A DNA stretch of 64,000 nucleotides from assembly GCF_014284305.1 (NCBI RefSeq), contig NZ_JACOFW010000004.1, forward strand, positions 62,001 through 126,000, read 5' to 3'. Each line of letters starts with the position of its first letter. Position 1 is the stretch's first letter. The position numbers and the translations under genes are program-made. Shown one piece after another: positions 1-10,013 of this stretch. The notes beneath the pieces are model-generated. The model worked only from the letters and a program-made list of their open reading frames with translations, did not search any database and was not told the origin of the DNA. This stretch comes from Affinundibacterium seohonense (GTDB taxonomy: Bacteria > Pseudomonadota > Gammaproteobacteria > Burkholderiales > Burkholderiaceae_D).

Positions 1-254
1 GTCTTTTTCGGGTTTTAAACAGCATAAACGCCTGTCTTTTTTGAAATTGCTGACTCTAAGTTCATTTATTTTCGCTGAATTTGTGCGATGCAGAAGAGGT
101 AAATTCAGTATTTTATATTTTATTTAAATTAAATTTGGCTGTTATTGTATTTTAATGAATTTAATTATTTCGTTACATTTTTCATAGCGTGGGAAGAGCA
201 CTCAAATTCTCGATCTGGTTTACAATCTCGTCTTTAATATAGAAATCAATCGTC
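1..254. other. AT-rich non-coding region upstream of mlaF
   Basis: No convincing gene is seen. The stretch is strongly AT-rich, especially around 100-180, and precedes the GTG start of mlaF, so the mla promoter probably lies here. I could not find a well-spaced pair of sigma-70 boxes. Confidence 0.4.
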
Positions 255-1070
255 GTGCCCAATTTAGTTGAAATTCGTGATTTGCAGTTTGGCTATGGCA
301 ACCGGAATATTTTGTCCGGTTTGGACATGGATTTTCCGCGCGGTAAAGTGATTGCCGTGATGGGAGGCTCGGGTTCAGGTAAGACCACTATCCTGCGTTT
401 GATCGGCGGTCAGATTACGCCTCAACGCGGTCACGTGGCTGTCAATGGTGAAATTGTTCATCAATTAAAAACGCCAGGTATGTATGCCCTCCGCCGCAAG
501 ATGGGCATGCTGTTTCAGCACGGCGCTCTGTTTACTGACCTTAGCGTTTTCGATAATGTCGCCTTCCCGTTGCGCGAGCATGCCAAGTTACCAGAAAGTA
601 TGATTCAAGATCTGGTGATGATGAAGTTAAATGCGGTCGGTTTGCGCAATGCTGCGAAGCTTAAACCATCTGAAATCTCAGGTGGCATGGCGCGTCGAGT
701 CGCTTTAGCGCGTGCCGTTGCACTTGATCCGCAATTGATTATGTATGACGAACCTTTTGCTGGACTTGACCCAATTTCTATGGGGGTAACGGCAACTTTG
801 ATTCGCAATTTGAATAATGCACTCGGTTCCACCAGTATTTTGGTATCGCATGATGTGCATGAAACATTCACGATTGCAGATTATGTTTATTTCCTGTCAC
901 AAGGCAAGATCGTCGCGCAAGGAACACCGCAAGAGATGCTGGAATCGACCGACCCGTATGTAAAACAATTTGTGCATGCAGAGAGTGATGGTCCGGTGCC
1001 TTTTCATTATCCCGGTAAGTCGATGGCTGAAGAGATTGGTTTGAAGCGACATTCCGGAGAGTCGACATGA
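255..1070 (+). CDS. mlaF: Mla phospholipid transport ATP-binding protein MlaF
   Basis: Cytoplasmic ATPase of the MlaFEDB complex, which moves phospholipids between the inner membrane and the periplasmic carrier MlaC to keep outer-membrane lipid asymmetry. The 271-residue protein has a Walker A GGSGSGKT at residues 37-44, an ABC signature SGGMARR near 142-148 and a Walker B LIMYDEP at 161-167. The start is GTG. Its stop overlaps the mlaE start (ATGA), which indicates translational coupling. The downstream mlaE, mlaD, mlaA, mlaC and mlaB confirm the Mla assignment over other MCE-type importers. Confidence 0.95.
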   Translation: MPNLVEIRDLQFGYGNRNILSGLDMDFPRGKVIAVMGGSGSGKTTILRLIGGQITPQRGHVAVNGEIVHQLKTPGMYALRRKMGMLFQHGALFTDLSVFDNVAFPLREHAKLPESMIQDLVMMKLNAVGLRNAAKLKPSEISGGMARRVALARAVALDPQLIMYDEPFAGLDPISMGVTATLIRNLNNALGSTSILVSHDVHETFTIADYVYFLSQGKIVAQGTPQEMLESTDPYVKQFVHAESDGPVPFHYPGKSMAEEIGLKRHSGEST

Positions 1071-1846
1071 TTAGTAATTTTGTTAGTCGGCTCGGACAGG
1101 TCACTCGCGAGACGATCACAGATCTTGGCCATGCGAGTCGCAGTTTTGTAAACATCGTGATCAACGCCCCGAGCCTGTGGCGTAGACCACAACTGATTGC
1201 CGATCAAGTGCATTTCATCGGCAATTATTCCTTAGTGATTATCGCCATTTCTGGTTTGTTTGTTGGATTTGTGCTGGGCTACCAAGGTTATTACACCTTG
1301 AATCGATATGGATCAGAAGAAGCCTTGGGCTTATTAGTCGCTTTGTCGTTGGTACGCGAACTTGGACCTGTGGTGACCGCTTTGTTATTCGCAGGTCGCG
1401 CAGGAACGTCGTTGACCGCAGAAATCGGTTTGATGAAGGCTGGCGAACAATTAGCGGCAATGGAAATGATGGCGGTAAATCCTTTGCAGCGTGTGGTTGC
1501 GCCGCGTTTTATTGCAGGTGTGATTGCTCTGCCTATCCTGACTTTGATCTTTAATGCGATGGGCATTATTGGTGGCTACTTGGTTGGCGTGTCTTTGATT
1601 GGTGTTGACAGTGGTTCGTTTTGGTCGCAAATGCAGGCTGGCGTTGATATTTGGAACGATCTTGGCAACGGCAGTATTAAGAGCATCGTATTTGGCTTTG
1701 CGGTCACTTTTGTGGCGCTGTATCAAGGGTATGAAGCAACTCCAACGCCAGAAGGTGTGGCGCGTGCCACGACCCGTACGGTAGTGATTTCTTCCTTGTT
1801 GGTGTTGTGGCTGGATTTCTTGTTGACCGCATGGATGTTCCAGTAA
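1067..1846 (+). CDS. mlaE: Mla phospholipid transport permease MlaE
   Basis: Integral inner-membrane permease of the Mla complex (MlaE/YrbE family), 259 residues with several hydrophobic segments. The conserved family core ELGPVVTALLFAGRAGTS is visible around residues 97-114, followed by the EIGLMKAGEQLAAMEMM coupling-helix region that contacts the ATPase. It overlaps mlaF by 4 bp. The next gene, mlaD, encodes the MCE-ring partner. Family length and context agree, so the call is secure. Confidence 0.95.
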   Translation: MISNFVSRLGQVTRETITDLGHASRSFVNIVINAPSLWRRPQLIADQVHFIGNYSLVIIAISGLFVGFVLGYQGYYTLNRYGSEEALGLLVALSLVRELGPVVTALLFAGRAGTSLTAEIGLMKAGEQLAAMEMMAVNPLQRVVAPRFIAGVIALPILTLIFNAMGIIGGYLVGVSLIGVDSGSFWSQMQAGVDIWNDLGNGSIKSIVFGFAVTFVALYQGYEATPTPEGVARATTRTVVISSLLVLWLDFLLTAWMFQ

Positions 1847-1924
1847 TCCGTTTTCTGAATTTGAATTTATACAATCGCACCGAAGACGATGACGTCATGG
1901 TGGATTTTGGTAAGAGGTAAAACA

Positions 1925-2398
1925 ATGCAAAAAAAATCAATCGACTTTTGGGTCGGCATCTTTGTCCTGCTCGGTGCGGCATCTTTATTATTTTTGGCTT
2001 TGAAGGCTGGCAATATGAGCAGTCTGTCATTTGATCAGACCTACGAAGTGACGACAAAATTCGACAATATTGGTGGGCTCAAGCCAAACGCCGCGGTGAA
2101 GAGTGCAGGTGTGGTGGTAGGTCGGGTTAGCTCCATTAATTTTGATGATAAGAGTTTTCAAGCAACCGTGATCTTAAAAATGGAAAAACGTTACAGTTTT
2201 CCAAAAGATACTTCTGCCAAAATTTTGACCGCTGGTTTACTGGGTGAGCAATACATAGGTTTGGAAGCTGGTGGTGATATCAAGAATTTGGCAGCTGGGG
2301 ACAAAATCACTATGACGCAATCCGCAGTGGTACTCGAAAATTTGATCAGTCAATTTTTGTTTAGTAAAGCTGCGGAAGGCAAGGAAGAGCAAAAATGA
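1925..2398 (+). CDS. mlaD: Mla MCE-domain protein MlaD
   Basis: Periplasmic MCE-domain subunit, anchored by one N-terminal membrane helix, that forms the hexameric lipid ring on MlaE. I place the start at 1925 (MQKKSIDFWVGI...), giving 157 residues. It follows a purine-rich ribosome site and gives the usual N-terminus, whereas the in-frame ATG at 1889 would add 12 atypical residues. Residues 8-30 form the membrane helix. The MCE signature IGGLKPNAAVKSAGVVVGRV follows near residue 50. Its stop overlaps the mlaA start. Confidence 0.93.
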   Translation: MQKKSIDFWVGIFVLLGAASLLFLALKAGNMSSLSFDQTYEVTTKFDNIGGLKPNAAVKSAGVVVGRVSSINFDDKSFQATVILKMEKRYSFPKDTSAKILTAGLLGEQYIGLEAGGDIKNLAAGDKITMTQSAVVLENLISQFLFSKAAEGKEEQK

Positions 2399-3183
2399 AA
2401 GCCCGCTTTTTGAACTTATTTAGTCTGCGCTCTTTAGCGGTACGACTTCTAATACTCTGTGCGCTTGGTACAACAGTGACGGCTTGCTCTACCGTAGCCA
2501 AGGTTAAGACGAACGCCTTGGTTACTTTGGAAAAAGTCAGTGAGACGACGGGAATTGGCAATAATCCAGATGATCCTTTAGAAGGATTTAATCGCTCGAT
2601 GTTCAATTTTAATGAGAGTCTTGACGCGACCGTGTTGAAGCCGACAGCGCAGGCATATCAGACAATGACGCCAGATTTTGTGCAAACTGGCATTGGTAAT
2701 TTCTTCGGAAATATTGGTGATGCTTGGACTGCAGTCAATAATGTTTTACAAGGAAATATCGGGGATGGTGTTAATGATATTTTGCGTTTTGGCGTCAATA
2801 CGACTTTCGGTTTAGCCGGTTTTATCGATATCGCCAGTGCGGCTGGGATGCCTAAGCACAGGGCTGATTTCGGGCAGACGCTGGGCGTGTGGGGGGTACC
2901 ATCTGGACCATTTGTCATGTTGCCGATTTTAGGGGCATCGACCTTGCGTGACACGATTGCAACGCCGATCGACTTCAAAGGTGACCTCTTATACTCTCAA
3001 ACGTCAACTGCGGTGAAAAACTCGACTTCGTTACTCAAAGTGGTAGATAAGCGTGCCGCAGCTTTGGATGCGGTGAGCTTGATTGAGGAAGCTGCACTGG
3101 ATAAATATGTGTTTATTCGTGGAGCCTACTTGCAAAGAAGAGAAAGTCAGATTAGTGCGGGAAAAAGAGAAGAGCAGGAATAG
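2395..3183 (+). CDS. mlaA: Outer-membrane lipoprotein MlaA (VacJ)
   Basis: Outer-membrane lipoprotein that removes phospholipids from the outer leaflet and passes them to MlaC. The 262-residue protein starts with a lipoprotein signal peptide, with the likely lipidated cysteine at residue 31 (TVTAC). The VacJ core follows: DPLEGFNRSMFNFNE, then VNNVLQGN, and later DFGQTLGVWGV. It lies inside the mla operon, as is usual in betaproteobacteria, whereas in Escherichia coli the gene is unlinked. The start overlaps the mlaD stop by 4 bp. Confidence 0.95.
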   Translation: MKARFLNLFSLRSLAVRLLILCALGTTVTACSTVAKVKTNALVTLEKVSETTGIGNNPDDPLEGFNRSMFNFNESLDATVLKPTAQAYQTMTPDFVQTGIGNFFGNIGDAWTAVNNVLQGNIGDGVNDILRFGVNTTFGLAGFIDIASAAGMPKHRADFGQTLGVWGVPSGPFVMLPILGASTLRDTIATPIDFKGDLLYSQTSTAVKNSTSLLKVVDKRAAALDAVSLIEEAALDKYVFIRGAYLQRRESQISAGKREEQE

Positions 3184-3328
3184 TCCAGCAGGTTTACAGA
3201 ATGTGGCTTGGCGCATGCTAGATGATGTGGCCTTGAAAATGCGTCAACCGAACGCCTACGACTATAGTTAACGTGGAAACGTAGTGATTGAATCAAGTTC
3301 CACAAGTAATCTCACAAATCAGGGAAAT

Positions 3329-3958
3329 ATGATGAAAAAAATTAGTCAGTTTTTAGTTGGTCTTTGTTTCAGTATAGGCTTGTTGGGAGCTGCCCAAGCG
3401 CAAGAGGCTCCTGATGTTTTGATTAAGCGCTTGAGCACAGAAATCGTTGACGCAGCCAAGAACGACAAAGATATTCAGTCTGGTAATCGCCAGCGCATTA
3501 ATGATTTGGTTGAAGCAAAGGTGCTGCCACACATTAATTTTGAGCGCATGACGTCATTAGCGGTGAGTAAAAGCTGGCGTTCGGCAACGCCTGATCAGCA
3601 AAAGCAATTAGTGACGGAATTTCGCACGTTACTAATTCATACTTATTCTGGTGCGATCACGCAAATTCGCGATCAACGTGTTGAATTCAAGCCATTCCGT
3701 AGTGCACCAGACGACACTGAAGTCGAAGTGAAAAGTTTGGTAATTCAAACCCGTGGCGAACCTTTGCAATTGAGCTACCGCCTCGAGAAAACGGCATCTG
3801 GCTGGAAAATTTTCGACATAAACGTGCTAGGCGCTTGGTTGGTCGAAACTTATAAAGGTAGTTTCTCTGCCGAAGTTAGTAAAAATGGCGTTGATGGCTT
3901 GATCAAAACCTTGGTCGAGAAAAACAAAAAGCTGGCCGCTGCGCCAGCTAAGAAATAA
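3329..3958 (+). CDS. mlaC: Periplasmic phospholipid-binding protein MlaC
   Basis: Soluble periplasmic carrier shuttling phospholipids between MlaA and the MlaFEDB complex. About 209 residues from the ATG pair at 3329/3332, which sits just after an AGGGAA ribosome site. An upstream in-frame GTG at 3284 is less likely because it would mask the signal peptide. The signal peptide ends near AAQAQEAP. The Tol-Tol-Ttg2 (MlaC) family features KVLPHINFERMTSLAVSKSW and the later GWKIFDINVLGAWLVETY are evident. A 145-bp gap separates it from mlaA. Confidence 0.94.
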   Translation: MMKKISQFLVGLCFSIGLLGAAQAQEAPDVLIKRLSTEIVDAAKNDKDIQSGNRQRINDLVEAKVLPHINFERMTSLAVSKSWRSATPDQQKQLVTEFRTLLIHTYSGAITQIRDQRVEFKPFRSAPDDTEVEVKSLVIQTRGEPLQLSYRLEKTASGWKIFDINVLGAWLVETYKGSFSAEVSKNGVDGLIKTLVEKNKKLAAAPAKK

Positions 3959-3984
3959 TTTCTTTAAAATTATCGGAGTTCAGC

Positions 3985-4269
3985 ATGGTCTTGCAAGATC
4001 AAGAATTAAGTTTGCGTAATGCAGTAACCGTTTCCCAAGCGGGTTTGCAAGCGATTCATGCTGGCTCTGATCAGATTGATATGTCAACTCTGCAAACGAT
4101 CGATTCCTCGGCCGTGGCTGTCATGCTGGCGTGGCAACGTCAGGCGCAGTCTTTAAATCGGTCTTTGCAATTTACTGGGGTACCAGCAAGTTTAATCAGC
4201 TTAATTTCACTTTATGGGTTGAATGACTTCTTTCAAGTCATTGGTGTTAGCTCGCCTGAGCGACATTGA
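3985..4269 (+). CDS. mlaB: STAS-domain protein MlaB
   Basis: Small cytoplasmic STAS-domain protein of 94 residues that binds and regulates the MlaF ATPase. The STAS core is visible as IDMSTLQTIDSSAVAVMLAWQRQA, where the DSSAVA loop corresponds to the phospho-acceptor loop of anti-sigma antagonists. It lies 26 bp after mlaC and completes the operon in the order F-E-D-A-C-B. Function is assigned from family and position. Confidence 0.88.
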   Translation: MVLQDQELSLRNAVTVSQAGLQAIHAGSDQIDMSTLQTIDSSAVAVMLAWQRQAQSLNRSLQFTGVPASLISLISLYGLNDFFQVIGVSSPERH

Positions 4270-4504
4270 TCCTCAACTCATCTGCATCAATTTGTCTATA
4301 CAAGCGCTACGATAAAGCGTAACCCGTAGTCAGGCAAAATCCCCTATAATCGAAGGTTTTCACGGCATTTGTCGTGATCTTGTTTTGTATTCTTGTTTCG
4401 TCGTGAGCGAGCTCAGAGTTCGTTGGCAAAGAAGATGCGCAAGTTCAGATTATTTATTAACGAACCCTAAGTTCACAATCAATGCGCATAAGCGCGAATG
4501 CCAC

Positions 4505-5446
4505 ATGGCCGCCATACAAATTAGCAACGTACAAAAATCCTATCAGTCTGCAGGCAAACCGCTACAGGCTTTAGGTGGCGTTTCGCTCTCGATTGAAGAG
4601 GGCGAGTTTTTTGGTTTACTAGGACCGAATGGTGCTGGTAAAACCACGCTCATCTCGATCATTGCGGGTTTAAATCGTGCTGATTCTGGACAAGTATTGG
4701 TGCAAGGCCATGATGTTGTGCGTGATTACCGTGCCGCACGTAGCAAACTTGGTGTGGTGCCACAAGAATTGGTGTTCGATCCCTTCTTCACCGTACGTGA
4801 GACGCTGCGCCTGCAATCCGGTTATTTCGGCATCAAGAATAACGATGCTTGGATTGATGAGGTCATGGAAAACCTCGACCTGACAAATAAAGCTGATGCG
4901 AACATGCGCGCTTTATCAGGCGGTATGAAGCGCCGGGTTTTAGTTGCGCAGGCGCTGGTACATAAACCACCAGTCATTATTTTGGATGAGCCGACTGCAG
5001 GCGTCGATGTTGAGTTACGCCAAACTTTATGGAAGTTTATCGCGCGCTTGAATCGTGAAGGTCATACCATCGTGTTGACCACGCATTATCTGGAAGAAGC
5101 GCAAGCTTTGTGTAATCGGGTTGCGATGCTCAAAGCAGGTAAAGTGGTGGCGCTCGATACCATGTCCGCTCTCATTAAGCGCATCTCTGGTTCGCAAATG
5201 AAAGTGCAGTTGGCACAAGGCTCATTGTCAGCTCCCTTGCCGTCCTCTTTGCATAGTTTAATTATTCCATCGGAGTCGCAAGCAGAAGCGAATAGCTTTG
5301 CATTACGCATTACGAATTATGCTGAAGTTGAGCCTATTTTGGCGAGTCTACGGAGCGCGGGTTGTGTCATTGAAGACTTGCACTTGCAACAAGCAGATCT
5401 GGAAGATGTGTTCTTACAAATTATGGGTGGAGGGAATTCGCAATGA
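4505..5446 (+). CDS. ABC-2 type exporter, ATP-binding protein (YadG-like)
   Basis: ATPase of a two-gene ABC exporter, 313 residues from the ATG at 4505. The reading frame extends upstream to 4385, but that extension is not domain-like. Walker A GPNGAGKT, signature LSGGMKRRVLVAQAL and Walker B VIILDEPTAGVD are all visible. A C-terminal extension of about 80 residues resembles the accessory domain of YadG/CcmA-type ATPases. It overlaps the permease gene by 4 bp. The substrate is unknown; the pair commonly sits between mla and murA in betaproteobacteria, suggesting an envelope role. Confidence 0.85.
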   Translation: MAAIQISNVQKSYQSAGKPLQALGGVSLSIEEGEFFGLLGPNGAGKTTLISIIAGLNRADSGQVLVQGHDVVRDYRAARSKLGVVPQELVFDPFFTVRETLRLQSGYFGIKNNDAWIDEVMENLDLTNKADANMRALSGGMKRRVLVAQALVHKPPVIILDEPTAGVDVELRQTLWKFIARLNREGHTIVLTTHYLEEAQALCNRVAMLKAGKVVALDTMSALIKRISGSQMKVQLAQGSLSAPLPSSLHSLIIPSESQAEANSFALRITNYAEVEPILASLRSAGCVIEDLHLQQADLEDVFLQIMGGGNSQ

Positions 5447-6195
5447 TAGGCTTCCGCACCTTATTGTATAAAGAAGTTCTGCGTTTTTGGAAAGTCGCAA
5501 CGCAAACGATTACAGCGCCGATCATGACGGCGATGATGTATTTGCTGATTTTTGGTCAAGCTTTGGAAGGCCATGTCAAAGTCCATGGCGTGACTTATAT
5601 GGCGTTTTTGATTCCGGGCTTGGTGATGATGAGCGTTTTGCAAAATGCGTTTGCGAATGCCTCTTCGTCTTTGATTCAATCAAAGATTACTGGCAATCTG
5701 GTGTTCATCATGTTGCCGCCGCTCTCGCATTGGGAAATGTTTTTTGCCTATGTGTTGGCTGCCGTAGTACGCGGCCTTGCAGTCGGCTTGGGTGTGTTCG
5801 TGGTAACTGCTTGGTTTGCGCACTTAAGTTTTAATGCACCATTATGGATTGCTTTGTTTGCCGTCATGAGTGCCTTTGTGCTCGGTACTATGGGTTTGAT
5901 TGTCGGTATTTGGGCAGAAAAATTTGATCAGTTGGCTGGCTTTCAGAATTTTGTGATTGTGCCCGCCACCTTTTTATCTGGTGTTTTTTATTCCATCAAT
6001 TCACTGCCGCCAATTTGGCAAACAATTTCGCATTTCAATCCCTTCTTCTATATGATTGATGGCTTCCGATATGGCTTTACGGGGCAATCAGATGTTGATC
6101 CTGTACGTAGTTTAGTGATTGTTACTGTCTTCTTATTGGCATTGACTGGCGTGGCCATGCAAATGCTCCGTAGCGGTTATAAGTTACGACACTGA
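5443..6195 (+). CDS. ABC-2 type exporter permease (YadH-like)
   Basis: Membrane subunit partnered with the preceding ATPase, 250 residues with about six hydrophobic segments. The ABC-2 family pattern is clear: PIMTAMMYLLIFGQAL near the N-terminus and the conserved FLSGVFYSINSLPPIWQ followed by FNPFFYMIDGFRYGF near the C-terminus. The 4-bp overlap with the ATPase gene indicates coupled translation. The transported substrate cannot be read from the sequence. Confidence 0.87.
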   Translation: MIGFRTLLYKEVLRFWKVATQTITAPIMTAMMYLLIFGQALEGHVKVHGVTYMAFLIPGLVMMSVLQNAFANASSSLIQSKITGNLVFIMLPPLSHWEMFFAYVLAAVVRGLAVGLGVFVVTAWFAHLSFNAPLWIALFAVMSAFVLGTMGLIVGIWAEKFDQLAGFQNFVIVPATFLSGVFYSINSLPPIWQTISHFNPFFYMIDGFRYGFTGQSDVDPVRSLVIVTVFLLALTGVAMQMLRSGYKLRH

Positions 6196-6264
6196 GTGCA
6201 CCCTTGAGATCATTCATTGACGTGACAAGAATCAATTTCAGAAAATTTTTTAGAAAGATTAATT

Positions 6265-7751
<1,487 letters not shown>

Positions 7752-7759
7752 AGAAACCG

Positions 7760-7865
7760 CTAAAAATCCAATTATAGGGCGCATTGCGTCGTAGCTTGTC
7801 CTCACAATACCGGAGTATTGTTGCGGGAAGGGTCTAGCACTGCATCCCTATAATTGAATTTTTAG
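7760..7865. repeat. Long imperfect inverted repeat between murA and hisG
   Basis: Outer arms 7760-7779 and 7846-7865 are 20 bp each and complementary with one mismatch. The 66 bp between them contain partly complementary inner arms and a small perfect hairpin at 7805-7820 (CAATAC, loop CGGA, GTATTG). The whole could fold into one long stem of about 105 nt. It may act as a terminator or processing site for murA, or be a MITE-like element. I cannot tell which from one copy. Confidence 0.7.
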
Positions 7866-7904
7866 AGGCTTCTTGAAGCAAGCTAAATAGAAAAGTAAAT
7901 CGAT

Positions 7905-8558
7905 ATGAGTTCTCAGCAACTAACTTTGGCCTTGTCCAAAGGCCGCATCTTTGAAGAAACCTTGCCGCTTTTGGAAGCTGCTGGTATCCACGTCACCGAA
8001 GATCCTGAAAAATCACGTAAGTTGATTTTATCGACCAACGATCCCGATGTACGCGTGATCATCGTGCGCGCTTCTGACGTACCGACTTATGTGCAATACG
8101 GTGCTGCCGATTTTGGTGTGGCGGGTAAAGATGTATTGTTCGAACATGGCGGAGCTGGACTGTATCAGCCTATCGATTTGGGCATTGCAAAATGCCGTAT
8201 GTCGGTTGCTGTTTCGGTCGGGTTTGATTACGCGACAGCCGTGCGTCATGGTGCGCGCTTACGTGTGGCAACTAAGTACACAGAAACCGCGCGTCAGCAT
8301 TTCGCTAGCAAAGGCGTGCATATCGATTTGATCAAGCTGTATGGCTCGATGGAATTGGCACCATTGGTTGGCTTATCGGATGTGATCGTTGATCTGGTCA
8401 GCACCGGCAATACGCTGCGTGCGAATAATTTGGTCGAAGTCGAAGAGATTATGGATATCTCATCGCGCTTGGTGGTGAATCAAGCTGCATTGAAATTGAA
8501 ACGCGAACGCTTACAACCTATTTTGCAAGCGTTTGAACGCGCTTCGGAGGGCAAATAA
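7905..8558 (+). CDS. hisG: ATP phosphoribosyltransferase, short form (HisG)
   Basis: First enzyme of histidine biosynthesis, joining ATP and PRPP. At 217 residues this is the short HisG form, which lacks the C-terminal regulatory domain and in known systems needs the HisZ regulatory subunit. HisZ is not in this window. Motifs seen are [16 protein letters not shown] at the N-terminus and the PRPP-binding loop [17 protein letters not shown]. The stop overlaps the hisD start by one base (TAATG), with a GGAGG ribosome site just upstream. Confidence 0.96.
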   Translation: MSSQQLTLALSKGRIFEETLPLLEAAGIHVTEDPEKSRKLILSTNDPDVRVIIVRASDVPTYVQYGAADFGVAGKDVLFEHGGAGLYQPIDLGIAKCRMSVAVSVGFDYATAVRHGARLRVATKYTETARQHFASKGVHIDLIKLYGSMELAPLVGLSDVIVDLVSTGNTLRANNLVEVEEIMDISSRLVVNQAALKLKRERLQPILQAFERASEGK

Positions 8559-9892
8559 TGTCTTCCGCTATGTCTTTTGCTACAGCGCTCACTCGTTTGG
8601 ATTCTACACAAGCCGGGTTCGCACAAACCTTGCGTCAATTATTAGCGTTTGAAGCGAGCGAAGACGCGGCGATTGATCAAAGTGTTGTACAAATTTTGCA
8701 GGCGGTGAAAGCCCGTGGTGATGCTGCGGTGCTGGAATTTACTCAACGTTTTGATCGATTGGCGACAGTCAGTAACATGCAAGCCTTGGAAATTCCACAA
8801 GCTGATTTGCATGCGGCCTTAGCCAGTATTTCTAGTGAACGCCGCAGCGCATTAAAAGCTGCAGCGGAGCGTGTGCGGGCTTATCACGAAGTACAAAAAC
8901 GTGAGTGTGGTTCTGCAGGATTTTCTTATACCGAAGCAGATGGCACAGTGCTGGGGCAGAAAGTCACGCCTTTAGACCGCGTCGGCATTTATGTGCCTGG
9001 CGGTAAAGCGGCTTATCCATCTTCTGTATTGATGAACGCGATTCCTGCCAAAGTCGCAGGCGTGCGCGAAATCATTATGGTGGTTCCAACTCCCGATGGC
9101 GTGCGCAATCCCCTAGTTTTAGCCGCAGCGGCAATCGCTGGCGTTGACCGTGTGTTCACCATCGGCGGCGCGCAAGCCGTCGCTGCTTTAGCATACGGCA
9201 CGGACAGCATTCCGCAAGTTGATAAGATCGTTGGTCCTGGCAACGCCTATGTCGCGAATGCCAAGCGTCGTGTATTCGGTACGGTAGGTATCGATATGAT
9301 CGCTGGCCCATCTGAAATTTTAGTGTTGTGCGATGGCACGACAGACCCGGATTGGGTAGCGATGGATTTGTTTTCGCAAGCCGAACACGATGAACTCGCG
9401 CAGTCGATTTTATTGTGTCCTGATGCGGCCTACATCGATGCAGTTCATGCGAGTATCGATAAGTTGATTGCAATGATGCCACGTGCGGAAATTATCCGTA
9501 CCTCATTGAAGGATCGCGGTGCCTTGATTAAGGTGCGCGATATGCAAGAAGCTTGCGATATCGCGAATGATATTGCTGCTGAACATTTGGAAATTTCTGC
9601 AGAAAATCCACAGCAATGGGCGGATCAAATTCGTCATGCAGGTGCGATGTTCCTTGGACGTTTTTCATCTGAGTCTTTAGGCGATTATTGTGCTGGCCCG
9701 AATCACGTCTTGCCAACGTCGCGTACTGCACGTTTTTCTTCGCCTTTGGGTGTGTACGATTTTCAGAAGCGTTCCTCGATGATCCAAGTCAGCGAACAGG
9801 GCGCGCAGACACTAGGTAAGATCGCAGCGGAACTTGCTTATGGCGAAGGTCTACCAGCGCATGCCCGTAGTGCTGAATTGCGTTTGAAATAG
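8558..9892 (+). CDS. hisD: Histidinol dehydrogenase HisD
   Basis: Zinc enzyme catalysing the last two oxidations from histidinol to histidine. Full length at 444 residues. Family motifs include [20 protein letters not shown], the signature [29 protein letters not shown] with metal and active-site residues, and [16 protein letters not shown] near the C-terminus. It is coupled to hisG by a one-base overlap. After it the operon is interrupted by a hairpin and a DNA methyltransferase gene. Confidence 0.96.
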   Translation: MSSAMSFATALTRLDSTQAGFAQTLRQLLAFEASEDAAIDQSVVQILQAVKARGDAAVLEFTQRFDRLATVSNMQALEIPQADLHAALASISSERRSALKAAAERVRAYHEVQKRECGSAGFSYTEADGTVLGQKVTPLDRVGIYVPGGKAAYPSSVLMNAIPAKVAGVREIIMVVPTPDGVRNPLVLAAAAIAGVDRVFTIGGAQAVAALAYGTDSIPQVDKIVGPGNAYVANAKRRVFGTVGIDMIAGPSEILVLCDGTTDPDWVAMDLFSQAEHDELAQSILLCPDAAYIDAVHASIDKLIAMMPRAEIIRTSLKDRGALIKVRDMQEACDIANDIAAEHLEISAENPQQWADQIRHAGAMFLGRFSSESLGDYCAGPNHVLPTSRTARFSSPLGVYDFQKRSSMIQVSEQGAQTLGKIAAELAYGEGLPAHARSAELRLK

Positions 9893-9920
9893 ATCAGTCA
9901 ATGAAGATCAAAATCTTTAA

Positions 9921-9987
9921 CCGCAGAGGCGCAGAGAACGCAGAGGAAAGCATGAAGAATATCTCTGCGTTCTCTGCGCCTCTGCGG
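9921..9987. terminator. Perfect 25-bp inverted repeat after hisD, terminator-like
   Basis: Arms 9921-9945 and 9963-9987 are perfectly complementary over 25 bp around a 17-nt loop, and a T-run (CAAAGTTTTTTG) follows. The arms themselves consist of short CGCAGAG-type repeats. This should terminate or strongly attenuate transcription between hisD and the methyltransferase gene. Similar GCAGAG-rich hairpins occur as dispersed repeats in other bacteria, so it could also be a repeat element. Confidence 0.8.
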
Positions 9988-10013
9988 CAAAGTTTTTTGA
10001 ATTATTCGATAGC

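Noticed and set aside
7905-8558. HisG looking truncated at 217 residues
   Set aside because: This is the normal short form that works with HisZ; the PRPP loop is intact.
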